A stretch of 38,022 nucleotides of DNA. Source: Pseudomonadota bacterium. Lineage in GTDB: Bacteria > Pseudomonadota > Gammaproteobacteria > Steroidobacterales > Woeseiaceae. Below the pieces are notes generated by a model. That model was given only the letters and a program-made list of their open reading frames with translations. It did no database searches and was not told where the DNA came from. Made by a program: the position numbers and the translations under genes. The stretch is from contig JADFNG010000015.1 in NCBI GenBank assembly GCA_022563505.1, forward strand, positions 1 to 38,022. The letters run 5' to 3'. This document shows positions 27,750 through 36,936 of the stretch, piece by piece; positions within the stretch are counted from its first letter, which is position 1, and every line of letters begins with the position of its first letter.

Positions 27750-28801
27750 TTACTGTGTTGCCCGGTGACGGCATTGGTCCCGAAGTCACTGCCGCTGGCA
27801 CCAAAATGCTGGCAGCCGTTGCTGCACGATCCGGTCACAACTTCACTTTCTCAGCACAGCTGATCGGTGGTGCGGCCATCGACGCCACCGGTGAGCCATT
27901 GCCACAGGACACCATCGACAGCTGCCGCGAGAGTGATGCCGTGATTCTGGGTGCTGTCGGCGGACCCCGATGGTCGGACCCGAATGCTGCGACGCGCCCC
28001 GAACAAGGCATACTCGCGCTCCGTGCAGCGCTACAAGTGTTCGCAAATATCCGGCCAGTGCAGATATTTCCCGAACTGGCCGACGCCTCTCCACTGAAGA
28101 ACGAATTGCTGGAGGGTGTCGATCTTGTGGTCATCCGCGAACTGACCGGCGGTATTTATTTCGGCGAGAAAAATCGCGACGCGCATTCGGCCAGCGACTT
28201 ATGCATTTATCACGACTACGAGGTCGAACGAATCGTGCGTTTCGCAGCACGGCTTGCCGCCGAGCGCAGCGGCAAACTTTGCTCCGTTGACAAAGCGAAC
28301 GTTTTGGAGTCATCGCGGTTGTGGCGGGATGTGACCGTCAAACTCATGGCTGACGAATTCCCGGATATTGAACTTGAGCACATGCTTGTCGACGCGGCAG
28401 CGATGCACCTGATTCGCCGTCCGGCCGATTTCGACGTCATCGTGACTGAAAATATGTTCGGCGACATTCTGACGGATGAGGCATCGATGCTCGCAGGATC
28501 CATGGGCATGCTGCCATCGGCATCGCTTGGCGATTCCGGTCCCGGGCTGTATGAACCCATCCACGGATCGGCACCGGATATCGCAGGACAAGGCATTGCT
28601 AACCCCTGCGGCATGCTTGCAAGCATCGCCATGCTGTTGCGACACAGCCTGAAACTTGAGGAAGAGGCGCACGCGGTCGAGCAGGCAATTCAAACCGTTA
28701 TCTGTGACGGGGCACGGACTGCAGACATTGCCACCGGCGGCGTGACGCCGCTCAATACAGAGCAGATGACCGACAGAATCGTGGCGGCGTTACCCGCCTG
28801 A
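27737..28801 (+). CDS. leuB: 3-isopropylmalate dehydrogenase, probable CTG start
   Basis: Oxidatively decarboxylates 3-isopropylmalate with NAD+ to the leucine keto acid. Features are [69 protein letters not shown] and [18 protein letters not shown]. The first conventional start is GTG 27755, but it would cut off most of the first beta strand (LITVLPGDG). The frame closes at a TGA at 27713, and no ATG, TTG or other GTG lies between. CTG 27737 stands 6 bp after GAGGAGAG (27723-27730) and restores the normal N-terminus ([12 protein letters not shown]). It would overlap leuD by 13 bp. The family call is certain; the start is inference. Confidence 0.93.
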   Translation: MDALITVLPGDGIGPEVTAAGTKMLAAVAARSGHNFTFSAQLIGGAAIDATGEPLPQDTIDSCRESDAVILGAVGGPRWSDPNAATRPEQGILALRAALQVFANIRPVQIFPELADASPLKNELLEGVDLVVIRELTGGIYFGEKNRDAHSASDLCIYHDYEVERIVRFAARLAAERSGKLCSVDKANVLESSRLWRDVTVKLMADEFPDIELEHMLVDAAAMHLIRRPADFDVIVTENMFGDILTDEASMLAGSMGMLPSASLGDSGPGLYEPIHGSAPDIAGQGIANPCGMLASIAMLLRHSLKLEEEAHAVEQAIQTVICDGARTADIATGGVTPLNTEQMTDRIVAALPA

Positions 28802-28807
28802 CCTGCA

Positions 28808-29971
28808 TCAGATGACGATTTCCGGTGGTGTTTCCCGCAAATTGTACTGGGACGACATGACGCGGCCATAGGCCCCGGTATTTGCAATCACAATGACGTC
28901 ATTTTCGCGGCTCGGCGGCATTTTCCGATCCACGCCAAAGGTATCGCCGGTTTCGCAGATAAGCCCGACAATATTGACCGTCTCGGTTGCCGGCTCATCG
29001 TAGCGAGTCAGGTTTACGATCTCATGAAATGCGTCATACAGCGCCGGGCGGATCAACGCATTCATGCCGGTGCCAACACCGATGTAACGCCTGTCGCCTT
29101 TGCCTTTCAACTGCGTCACATGCGTTAGAAGAACACCGGCTTCTGCAACCAGGTAACGTCCGGGTTCCAACCAGAATTGGTATGCCGGGAATTGTGCCTT
29201 GACCTCCCCAAGTGCCTGGTCCATCGCCTGCAGATCGAACGGCGTTCCACCGAGACGATCCGGCACACCCAGCCCGCCACCAAGATCCAGTACGGCCACA
29301 TTCGGGAATCGGGCGGCAATGCGGGCCAGTTCGGTGGCGACATTGCCCCAACTGCCTGATTCCGGAATACCGCTGCCGCTATGTGCATGAATGCCGACCA
29401 CGTCCGCACCGGCCTTGTCAACCAGGGAAACAAGCTCATCGATTTCAAAACGCGGGATACCGAATTTGGAATGATTCCCCGCCGTCTTCACGTGTTTATG
29501 ATGGCCGTATCCTGCGCCCGGATCCACGCGCAAAAATATCTTTTGCCCGGAAAAATACTCCGGCCAGGCCTGCAATGGGTACAGGTTGTCGAGCGTGACC
29601 TGGATACCAAAGTCCTTGCTCCATTGGTAGTCTTCACGCGGTGCAAAATTTGGCGTAAACAGAATCCGGGTTTTCTCCAAATCGGGGACAACGCGGAGCA
29701 AGTGTTCAACTTCCCCCGGTGACACGCATTCAAAGTCAACATCCAGGGAAGCCAGCAAGCGGAGAACGTCAGGATTGAAATTCGCCTTCATCGCATACAG
29801 AACCCGATCAATCGACCGCAAACCGCGCAGGCGCTGCACGGATTGCCGGATCGTTTGCAGATCGTAGACATAGGCATTCAGCTGACGAGCTGCGATTTCG
29901 AGAAGCTCTGTTCGCCGGCTGAGCCACCACACGGACTCTGCGCTACTCGACTGCGGTTCTTGCTGCGTCAT
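28808..29971 (-). CDS. lysA: Diaminopimelate decarboxylase, stand-alone form of the LysAC decarboxylase domain
   Basis: A fold-type III PLP decarboxylase of 387 residues that likely converts meso-diaminopimelate to lysine. The PLP lysine is K62 (YAMKANFNPDVL). Further features are FECVSPGEVEHLL, ILFTPNFAPREDY, IHAHSGSGI, DLGGGLGVPDRL, WLEPGRYLV and GLICETGDTFGVDRK (the CESGD-type motif from the other subunit). The sequence, including the N-terminal WWLSRRTELLEIA before AYVYD, matches the C-terminal half of the bifunctional aspartate kinase/diaminopimelate decarboxylase of Xanthomonadales much better than ordinary LysA. The kinase half is absent and nothing like it lies upstream. GGGAAA precedes the ATG. 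The stop is 6 bp from the leuB stop (convergent). Confidence 0.85.
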   Translation of the reverse strand: MTQQEPQSSSAESVWWLSRRTELLEIAARQLNAYVYDLQTIRQSVQRLRGLRSIDRVLYAMKANFNPDVLRLLASLDVDFECVSPGEVEHLLRVVPDLEKTRILFTPNFAPREDYQWSKDFGIQVTLDNLYPLQAWPEYFSGQKIFLRVDPGAGYGHHKHVKTAGNHSKFGIPRFEIDELVSLVDKAGADVVGIHAHSGSGIPESGSWGNVATELARIAARFPNVAVLDLGGGLGVPDRLGGTPFDLQAMDQALGEVKAQFPAYQFWLEPGRYLVAEAGVLLTHVTQLKGKGDRRYIGVGTGMNALIRPALYDAFHEIVNLTRYDEPATETVNIVGLICETGDTFGVDRKMPPSRENDVIVIANTGAYGRVMSSQYNLRETPPEIVI

Positions 29972-30010
29972 TCGTGTTTCCCGATCAATCCAGAAGATGC
30001 GCCCAAAAAA

Positions 30011-30037
30011 AACCCGCAGGAAAATTTCTTGCGGGTT
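30011..30037 (-). terminator. Rho-independent terminator between ilvD/small ORF and lysA
   Basis: AACCCGCAGGAA pairs with TTCTTGCGGGTT (12 bp, one G-U) around a 3-nt loop, followed on the minus strand by eight Ts. It lies 27 bp after the 39-codon ORF and ends only about 35 bp before the lysA-like start codon. The lysA promoter must therefore overlap it, or the gene depends on read-through. Confidence 0.85.
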
Positions 30038-30064
30038 CGATGACAGTAGCCGGTTTCTTTTTAT

Positions 30065-30184
30065 TTAGCCGTTTTCACCGCCAGTCTCACCCACGTTCCT
30101 CTGGCGCACCATTTGTTGTCTGTATTGTGCGGCATCGACTTCCTCGACGACCGGGCACACTGCGCAGGTGGATTTCAAATGCAT
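30065..30184 (-). CDS. Small ORF of 39 codons with a CxxC motif, unrecognised
   Basis: ATG at 30184, stop TAA at 30065-30067. The peptide is hydrophilic: a CAVC motif at residues 7-10, then VVEEVDAAQYRQQMVRQR and a Gly/Glu/Asn tail; no membrane segment or signal peptide. It starts 39 bp after the ilvD stop. A promoter-like pair (30191-30219) would start the message at or next to its ATG, and a strong terminator follows 27 bp after its stop. Having both signals argues for a real transcription unit, either a small protein or a leader for lysA. I do not recognise the family. GGGTGG directly before the ATG is too close to be a normal ribosome site. Confidence 0.4.
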   Translation of the reverse strand: MHLKSTCAVCPVVEEVDAAQYRQQMVRQRNVGETGGENG

Positions 30185-30190
30185 CCACCC

Positions 30191-30219
30191 AGTAAAGCGA
30201 ACCCGGCGGGCCAGGTCAA
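30191..30219 (-). promoter_or_regulatory. Candidate sigma70 promoter before the 39-codon ORF
   Basis: On the minus strand TTGACC (30214-30219) and TTTACT (30191-30196) are separated by exactly 17 bp, with 5 of 6 and 4 of 6 consensus matches. Transcription would begin near 30184, the first base of the small ORF, giving a leaderless or nearly leaderless message. The whole element lies in the gap right after ilvD. Confidence 0.35.
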
Positions 30220-30223
30220 GTAT

Positions 30224-31939
30224 TTAGTCCCAGGGAGGCGCTATCGTAATCGCTCCCTGGGCGGCTGATGTCACCGTAGCGCGATATTTCGCGAGGACTC
30301 CACGCTGGACACTGGATTTTGGGCGAATCCAGGCCTTGCGCCGTGCCTCCATCGTCGCTGCATCGACGCCCAGGTCGATGCGCTTCGTTTCCGCATCGAT
30401 CGTGATGCTGTCGCCGTCCTCGATCAGCGCGATCGGGCCACCAACGGCTGCTTCCGGGGAGATGTGACCCACAACAAAGCCATGGCTGCCTCCCGAAAAA
30501 CGACCGTCTGTGATCAGCGCAACGTCGGCTCCCAGCCCTTTGCCAATAATCGCTCCCGTCGGACTCAGCATCTCGCGCATCCCGGGCCCACCCTTTGGCC
30601 CTTCGTAACAAATGACCACCACGTCACCTTTTTTCACTTCATCATTCAAAATCGCCTTAAGCGCCAGTTCCTCGGCATGAAATACGCGCGCCGTGCCCTC
30701 GAATTTAAGGCCCTCCTTGCCGGTTATCTTCGCAACGGCGCCGTCCGGCGCCACATTGCCATAGAGAATGACAAGGTGGCTGTCCCGCTTGATGGGATCA
30801 TCGAACGGGCGAATGATGTCCTGGCCTGCAGGATAGTCTTCGACGTCAGCCAGATTTTCGGCGAGTGTCTTGCCGGTCACCGTCAGACAATCTCCATGCA
30901 GCAAACCCCGCTCCAGGAGTCGTTTCATCAACGGGCGGATGCCGCCAATTGCGATCAGTTCTGACATGAGATAACGACCACTTGGCCTGACATCCGCCAA
31001 CAGCGGCACGCGTGCACCGATGCGGGTGAAATCGTCCAGCGAAAGCGGCACATCGGCCTCGTTGGCCATCGCAATCAGATGCAATACCGCATTTGTCGAG
31101 CCCCCAAGCGCGATCACGATGGTGATCGCATTCTCGAACGCCTCAAGCGTCATGATGTCACGGGGTTTGATATCTTTCCGGATCAGTTCGACGACTGCCG
31201 CACCCGCCCGCCTGCAGTCATCGATCTTGTGTTGCGAAACGGCTTCCTGCGCCGAGCTGTTCGCAAGACTCAGTCCCAGCGCCTCAATCGCCGCAGCCAT
31301 GGTGTTGGCGGTGTACATGCCGCCACAAGCACCGGGTCCTGGGATCGCAGTTCGTTCGATGTCCGCCAGTTCTGCCGCACTGATTTTACCACTCGAAATT
31401 GCGCCGACAGCCTCGAATACGGAGACAATGTCACGACGTTTGGCGCCGGGCCGGATCGTGCCGCCGTATACAAACACAGACGGTCGATTCAGTCTCGCCA
31501 TCGCCATGACGCATGCCGGCATGTTCTTGTCACAACCACCAATGGTCACGAGGCCATCAAACCCCTGCGCTCCCGTTACCGCTTCTATGGAGTCCGCAAT
31601 GATTTCGCGGGACACGAGCGAATAACGCATTCCTGGTGTGCCCATGGAGATACCATCGGACACCGTAATCGTGTTGAAAATTACCGCCTTTCCGCCCGCT
31701 TCATCCGTTCCGGCCGCCGCATGTCTCGCCAATTGGTCCAGGTGCATGTTGCACGGAGTGATCATGCTCCAGGTTGATGCGATGCCGACCTGGGGGCGCT
31801 CGAAGTCCGCATCTTCGAAGCCGGTCGCGCGCAGCATGGCGCGGCTTGGCGCGTGCTCAACGCCGTCTGTCACGATACGCGAATATCGTCGCAGTTCCCT
31901 GTCTGTCATGGTGTTCGTTCTCGATTGGCCCATCGCCAT
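30224..31939 (-). CDS. ilvD: Dihydroxy-acid dehydratase
   Basis: Dehydrates 2,3-dihydroxy-isovalerate and -methylvalerate to the keto acids of Val/Leu and Ile. An IlvD/Edd-family Fe-S enzyme of 571 residues. Cluster cysteines are in [22 protein letters not shown] and [28 protein letters not shown] and [20 protein letters not shown] also fit. Translation could instead begin at ATG 31909 ([10 protein letters not shown]), where family similarity starts. The gene lies only 24 bp downstream of the kinase gene and is probably co-transcribed with it. No leader peptide or attenuator is seen before it, unlike the ilvC operon. Confidence 0.95.
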   Translation of the reverse strand: MAMGQSRTNTMTDRELRRYSRIVTDGVEHAPSRAMLRATGFEDADFERPQVGIASTWSMITPCNMHLDQLARHAAAGTDEAGGKAVIFNTITVSDGISMGTPGMRYSLVSREIIADSIEAVTGAQGFDGLVTIGGCDKNMPACVMAMARLNRPSVFVYGGTIRPGAKRRDIVSVFEAVGAISSGKISAAELADIERTAIPGPGACGGMYTANTMAAAIEALGLSLANSSAQEAVSQHKIDDCRRAGAAVVELIRKDIKPRDIMTLEAFENAITIVIALGGSTNAVLHLIAMANEADVPLSLDDFTRIGARVPLLADVRPSGRYLMSELIAIGGIRPLMKRLLERGLLHGDCLTVTGKTLAENLADVEDYPAGQDIIRPFDDPIKRDSHLVILYGNVAPDGAVAKITGKEGLKFEGTARVFHAEELALKAILNDEVKKGDVVVICYEGPKGGPGMREMLSPTGAIIGKGLGADVALITDGRFSGGSHGFVVGHISPEAAVGGPIALIEDGDSITIDAETKRIDLGVDAATMEARRKAWIRPKSSVQRGVLAKYRATVTSAAQGAITIAPPWD

Positions 31940-31963
31940 GCAGCAGGCCCCGGCATGAGGATC

Positions 31964-34405
31964 CTATTGGGCGGCGATATCGTCGTCCCGAATGATAACC
32001 GTAATGCGCCGGTTTATGTTTGCTTCGTTCTCCGCGGACGCTGCAATAATCTCCAGCACGAAGGTCTCGTCCATTTCAACCTTCGAGTCCTGCACCAGAG
32101 GGATGAGCAAACGCGCGCTGCGTTGATTGGGGCCAAAAGAGATGGTGGTGACACTGGGGGCAAAATAGTCCTCACCCTCGGTAGCGGTGATATCCCGGAC
32201 AACATAATCAACTTCCAATTCCTGAGAATCCGGGTTCAATCGCAATACATCAATCTGCACCGCAGGGTCACTCTCGCGGACCGATATCTGGTCCAGCCAG
32301 AACGCCACGGTATTCGCTGCAAGATTCGCCTCGATATCCCGGCGATCATCGTCTTCAAGCGTCAAATTGATAAAGCCAAGTTCCGAGCGGGGGTTATCGG
32401 CAACACGGACCCGCAAGGCGACCTGTCGGTCCGGCTCGCTGACGGCATCGGATGCGAGACTAATGATCGTCTGCGCCGTTGCCTGGTCGACGGCGAACTC
32501 CACGATCCCGTCATTGCTAAGCTTGTATTTACCCGTGCTCCCCGGTGACCGATTGCCGGAAAAACCCACTTCCTCGATACGCAATGTGAGTGGTACACCG
32601 ATGCCTTCTGTGCGGTGAAGATCGACGATTGCCGGCCCTGCCCCTTCCCGCAAGGTGATGCCAAGCTTTTGTGTTGACACACCGGACCGGCTCAGCGTCA
32701 ACGCATGCGTCGCAGGCTGCATGGTTTCGGTGACCACCACTGGGTCCGAGTCTAGTGTGTCAACAGCCGTGATCGTCTGCGCCAGTTCATGCGGATAGTT
32801 ATCGCCGAATACGTCATAAACCGAAACCGCGTCTTCGCTGCTTGCTGACAGAGCCATTGCGGCTTCGCCAGTGACGTCGGTAACCGTGTCGATCGCCGCG
32901 CGGTCATCGCTGCTCTCATTCTCCGGCGCCACCGCTTCTGCCGCCAAATCGAGCGCCGTTATTTCAGGGCGTTGGCTGACGACCTCAGCCGGAGTGGCTA
33001 CGATGGCAACCTCGTCCTGCAACCACGGGAAATATGCATCCAGAAGAGTCGTCTCAGTAACGACGTAAGCAGCCGTGACCAATAATGCGCTGACAAGAAA
33101 GGCATAGGGCCACCGGCGCGGTGACCCCATGTCCACACTTTCGCGCAACGGTTCACCGACACTGACCTGCGCTGGCGGCTCGACCTCGGCCGACTGCAGA
33201 TCATCGATAAACTCTTTCGGCGACGAGTAGCGCGCAACGCGCGAATATGCCAGCGCCTTTTTCAATGCTCTCCATTGTGAATCGCTCAAGCCATTCGGAC
33301 GCTGCGGTTCCATTCCTGACTCCGCCGCTTCGGCCGCATTGCGCGGCCCGAACACACGGTAGCCGGCAATCAGTCGATACATCAGACACGCCAGGGAAAA
33401 CACATCGTCTGCGGGGACCGGCTCATCACCTGTCAGCACCTGCATGCTCGAATAGGCTGGCGTCACCGCGCCGAGTACAGCCGGATCAAATTTGGACAGC
33501 GTATCGCTTTGCTTTTGCCGAATTCTGGCCACGCCAAAATCAAATAGTTTCACCTGACCGGATGGCACAATCATCACGTTGGCCGGTTTTACATCTGCAT
33601 GCACGACACCGCAGCGGTGCGCATAGTCGAGAGCCCGACCCAACTGGTTCACAATGTCCAGGGCCGTCGCTACATCCATCTTGTTACTTTTCGCATCATC
33701 GAGGATATTCGCGAGTGAACGACCTTCGAGCCATTCCATGACAATGAAATACAGCTCATCATCGCGATCGAGATCCAGGAAACGAACGATATTCGGATGT
33801 GACAGGCATCGACCTTTTGCCGCTTCCTGTTGCAATGCCCGCAGTGCATTGCCATTGCGGGACAATTTTGGCGAAAGCACTTTTATGGCCACCCATGGCT
33901 CGGCTGCATCCGCCTCAGCCAGGCGGCGGTCCAGCGCCTTGTAGACGACGCCCATGCTTCCGCCTGCCACCCGTTCTTTGAGGAGAAATCGATCCCGCAG
34001 CACGGAGCCGACTTGCAGGCGCTCTTCGGGATTATCTGCATCGAGCGATTGCGTCGCGATAACGTCTGTCTCACCAAAATCGCTGGTGCCGATGTCATCG
34101 CGCTCGTCAAGACCCGGCAGCGTATCCACGTCATCGGATACGATTCGATCAAGCATCGTTCGGACCAGTTGATAAGACTCTTGTCGTAACGCACCACTCT
34201 CGAGCCGGGTCAGAAGAATATTACGAATATCCGCTTCGCTGTCGCGATGCTCCTTGAGAAGTTCCCGGATGGTGCGGTGAACATCCTGCAGCAAGGACGC
34301 GTCGTCCATGGTCTGCTTCAGCTGCCCTTCGAAATCGGAAAGTTGCTCCGAATACGATTGCTCTGAGTTGTCCGGCCGGGAAGTCATCAGTTCAATATTG
34401 CCCAT
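31964..34405 (-). CDS. Transmembrane Ser/Thr protein kinase with external Calx-beta region
   Basis: A Hanks-type kinase of ~813 residues (numbers below count from a TTG three codons upstream). An acidic helical N-terminus (1-135) precedes the kinase domain (about 140-410): Gly loop AGGSMGVVYKA, VAIK lysine 178, alpha-C Glu 197, catalytic loop HADVKPAN (272-279), DFG 292-294. The catalytic loop has Ala instead of Arg before Asp, so it is a non-RD kinase; all key residues are present. One membrane span follows (about 436-453). The remaining ~350 residues, predicted periplasmic, include two Calx-beta-like segments, the clearest being ITATEGEDYFAPSVTTISF...DETFVLEI...VIIRDDD. Calx-beta folds bind Ca2+ in other proteins. 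ATG 34405 has GGA upstream and is preferred over the TTG. Confidence 0.88.
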   Translation of the reverse strand: MGNIELMTSRPDNSEQSYSEQLSDFEGQLKQTMDDASLLQDVHRTIRELLKEHRDSEADIRNILLTRLESGALRQESYQLVRTMLDRIVSDDVDTLPGLDERDDIGTSDFGETDVIATQSLDADNPEERLQVGSVLRDRFLLKERVAGGSMGVVYKALDRRLAEADAAEPWVAIKVLSPKLSRNGNALRALQQEAAKGRCLSHPNIVRFLDLDRDDELYFIVMEWLEGRSLANILDDAKSNKMDVATALDIVNQLGRALDYAHRCGVVHADVKPANVMIVPSGQVKLFDFGVARIRQKQSDTLSKFDPAVLGAVTPAYSSMQVLTGDEPVPADDVFSLACLMYRLIAGYRVFGPRNAAEAAESGMEPQRPNGLSDSQWRALKKALAYSRVARYSSPKEFIDDLQSAEVEPPAQVSVGEPLRESVDMGSPRRWPYAFLVSALLVTAAYVVTETTLLDAYFPWLQDEVAIVATPAEVVSQRPEITALDLAAEAVAPENESSDDRAAIDTVTDVTGEAAMALSASSEDAVSVYDVFGDNYPHELAQTITAVDTLDSDPVVVTETMQPATHALTLSRSGVSTQKLGITLREGAGPAIVDLHRTEGIGVPLTLRIEEVGFSGNRSPGSTGKYKLSNDGIVEFAVDQATAQTIISLASDAVSEPDRQVALRVRVADNPRSELGFINLTLEDDDRRDIEANLAANTVAFWLDQISVRESDPAVQIDVLRLNPDSQELEVDYVVRDITATEGEDYFAPSVTTISFGPNQRSARLLIPLVQDSKVEMDETFVLEIIAASAENEANINRRITVIIRDDDIAAQ

Positions 34406-34568
34406 AATTTCCAAATAGCTCGGACGCTCACGTCGAGACAGAGTTCTGAGCAGCCTATTTTAACGCCAAATGCCACTCTCTCTGTCGGAACTGGTCACCA
34501 TAAAATGGCGAAACATTGCCAGAATTGTACCTGTTTTCAGCGCTGACGCCCGGCACCGTATCGCCCGT

Positions 34569-35957
34569 CTACAGAACTTTCCCGGGGTTCATGAGGTTGT
34601 CCGGATCCAGCGCCGCCTTGATGGCGCGCATTACCGCAACCTCGACCTGACTGCGATATTGTATTAATGCACCTCGTTTCAAAACGCCAATGCCATGTTC
34701 AGCGCTGATACTGCCGCCGAATCTCTCGACGACGTCATAGACGATCGACGCCATGGCATCCCGTCGTTCCAGAAACGCGCCTGCCGAATCGTCCTTCGGT
34801 TGACTCACATTGAAATGGACGTTGCCATCACCAACGTGCCCAAATGCAACCACGCGCGCTCCCGGAAAAGATCGCAGCACGGCTGATTCAGCCGCGGCGA
34901 TGAAGTGCCCCACCTCGCCGACCGGCACCGAAACGTCATGTTTCAGGCTCGCGCCCTCTCGTTTCTGGGCCTCGGAGATTGAATGGCGGAGACGCCACAT
35001 CTGCTGTTGTTCGCTGCTGTTTTTCGCCAGCACGATGTCGTGCGCAAGGCCGCTTTCGAGGACCGGAACCAGTTCATCTGCAAGCGTTTGTTGCGCGGCT
35101 CCGGCCGAATACTCCAGCAGGACATACCATGGAGAGGCGTCCGGGAACGGGCATCGCGTATCCGCAATATACTTCAGCACATAGCGCATGGCGCGATCCG
35201 GGATGAGTTCAAAGGCCTGCATCCGATCGGACAATCGAGCGCGCAGCATCGCGAAGAGATCGACCGCTGCTTGTGCATCAGCCACGGCGATGAGCGCCGT
35301 CTGCAGGTTTTCAGGGCACGGAAAAAGACGCAGACTCGCAGCAGTGATGATGCCCAGCGTGCCCTCTGCGCCAATGAAAAGTTGCTTGATGTCGTAGCCG
35401 CAATTGTCTTTTCGCAGCATTCGCAGCCCGTCCCAGATATCGCCGTTGGCGAGGACGACCTCGAGACCCAGGACTTGTTCTCGCGCCGTTCCGTAACGAA
35501 GGACATTCGTGCCACCGGCATTGGTCGACAGGTTACCGCCTATCTGGCAACTGCCCTCTGCAGCGAGGCTCAACGGAAACAATCGATCAATGCCTGCCGC
35601 TGCTGCCTGCACATCGGCAAGTATGCAACCGGCCTCTGCCACGATGGAGTAGTCCGACGGAGACAATGCGCGAATTCGATTCATGCGTGACAGCGACAAC
35701 AACACCTGTTTGCCGGAGGCATCCGGAATGGCTCCGCCGCACAAACCCGTGTTTCCGCCCTGCGGCACGATCGCTGTCCCAACCGCCACACACGCCCTGA
35801 CGACGGCGGAGACCTCCTCGGTCGATTGCGGCATGAGCATGATGGCGGTCTGCCCGTGATAGCTATCGCGCCACTCCGACAAAAACGGCTCGAGGGAAGC
35901 AGGATCTGTGATCCAGCCCTTTTCACCGACAATGTTTTTGAGTTTCTCAAGCAGCAT
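34569..35957 (-). CDS. FAD-linked oxidase, GlcD/D-2-hydroxyglutarate dehydrogenase-like
   Basis: A VAO-type flavoprotein of 462 residues, probably oxidising a D-2-hydroxy acid. The FAD-binding part has MLMPQSTEEVSAVVRAC, VPQGGNTGLCGGAIP, EGSCQIGGNLSTNAGGTNVLRYG and GYDIKQLFIGAEGTLGIIT. The C-terminal cap has FGHVGDGNVHFNVSQP (metal-binding histidines) and a terminal SAEHGIGVLKR. NCGYDxKQLFIGxEGTLGI is characteristic of the D-2-hydroxyglutarate dehydrogenase branch; D-lactate is an alternative. The start overlaps the stop of the upstream dehydratase gene by 11 bp, so the two are coupled. A link with D-3-phosphoglycerate/serine metabolism is only inference. Confidence 0.9.
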   Translation of the reverse strand: MLLEKLKNIVGEKGWITDPASLEPFLSEWRDSYHGQTAIMLMPQSTEEVSAVVRACVAVGTAIVPQGGNTGLCGGAIPDASGKQVLLSLSRMNRIRALSPSDYSIVAEAGCILADVQAAAAGIDRLFPLSLAAEGSCQIGGNLSTNAGGTNVLRYGTAREQVLGLEVVLANGDIWDGLRMLRKDNCGYDIKQLFIGAEGTLGIITAASLRLFPCPENLQTALIAVADAQAAVDLFAMLRARLSDRMQAFELIPDRAMRYVLKYIADTRCPFPDASPWYVLLEYSAGAAQQTLADELVPVLESGLAHDIVLAKNSSEQQQMWRLRHSISEAQKREGASLKHDVSVPVGEVGHFIAAAESAVLRSFPGARVVAFGHVGDGNVHFNVSQPKDDSAGAFLERRDAMASIVYDVVERFGGSISAEHGIGVLKRGALIQYRSQVEVAVMRAIKAALDPDNLMNPGKVL

Positions 35958-36936
35958 GTTGTGTTTTCAGCTGCGCCTGTTGCGCGAAAGTTTGCCAGTC
36001 AATATTGCTGCCGCACAACACCAGAACCACTCTTTTTTTCCTGAACCGGTCACACAACGGACCCAGCAAGGCCGCTGTTGTGGCGGCGCAAGCCGGCTCG
36101 ACTGCAATTCTCATGTCACGGAAGAGAATGCCCATGGCCGCGCGCAACTGCTCGTCATCCACCATCACCAGTTCATCCACATTGTCACGGCAAAGTCCGA
36201 ATGATAATGGCAGCGCGAACGGCGCCCCCAGGCTGTCGGCAATGGTACTTACCTGATCAATCGCTTCCGGCTTCCCGGAACGGAAGCTTCGATGCATCGT
36301 ATCTGCGCCGGCTGGCTCAACGCCAAACACATCGCACAACGGATTGAGCTGCTTCACAGCGCTCGCAATCCCGGCGCATAACCCGCCACCCCCAACAGGC
36401 ACGAGAATGGCGTCAAACCCGTCCACCTGAGCGCAGATCTCTGCGCCCACGGTCGCGGTACCGAGCACGATCTCAAGACCCTCAAAGGGGTGCACAAAGA
36501 AACGTCCCTCCTTGGCCTGGATGGATTCGGCCAGCCGGAACGCGCTGTGCACATCGTCAGCAAATACCACTTCCGCACCGAAATACTGACAGCGTTCCAC
36601 GCGGAACGAATTTGCAGCACGCATCATGACCACCTTGGCGCTCGTACCCAGTGCCGCTGCGGCAAATGCCACTGCAATCGCATGATTGCCGGCACTGACC
36701 GCTGTCACGCCTGCCGCAAGTTGATCTTTGCCGAGACGACTTAGTGTGGCCAGCGCGCCGCGGGCCTTGAACGTTCCCGTGTGCTGCAGAAACTCCAGCT
36801 TCGCGTAAATCTCGGTATCGCCACCATAGTGCTCCTCCAGTCCGGGACAGCGCACAACGGGGGTATGCACCAGGCGGCTCCGCAGCGACTTCTGCAACTT
36901 GCGAATTGCGCTGAGTTGCAATGCCGCGCCCGCCAT
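35947..36936 (-). CDS. Threonine/serine dehydratase-like PLP enzyme
   Basis: A second fold-type II PLP enzyme of ~329 residues. Features are KLEFLQHTGTFKARGAL (PLP lysine), AVSAGNHAIAVAFAAAALG, VPVGGGGLCAGIASA and a C-terminal LVLCGSNID. It keeps the usual SAGNH loop, unlike the operon-linked homologue at 22032. ACT domains are absent. Catabolic threonine/serine dehydratase, serine racemase or a similar lyase are all possible. The frame runs upstream to 37119, but those 61 residues do not resemble the family. ATG 36936, where homology begins, shares a base with the stop of a 34-codon ORF (TGATG), suggesting coupled initiation. It overlaps the downstream FAD oxidase gene. Confidence 0.85.
   Translation of the reverse strand: MAGAALQLSAIRKLQKSLRSRLVHTPVVRCPGLEEHYGGDTEIYAKLEFLQHTGTFKARGALATLSRLGKDQLAAGVTAVSAGNHAIAVAFAAAALGTSAKVVMMRAANSFRVERCQYFGAEVVFADDVHSAFRLAESIQAKEGRFFVHPFEGLEIVLGTATVGAEICAQVDGFDAILVPVGGGGLCAGIASAVKQLNPLCDVFGVEPAGADTMHRSFRSGKPEAIDQVSTIADSLGAPFALPLSFGLCRDNVDELVMVDDEQLRAAMGILFRDMRIAVEPACAATTAALLGPLCDRFRKKRVVLVLCGSNIDWQTFAQQAQLKTQHAA

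Noticed and set aside
31079-31777. Plus-strand frames opposite ilvD
   Set aside because: Antisense shadows of an intact ilvD with all cluster cysteines.
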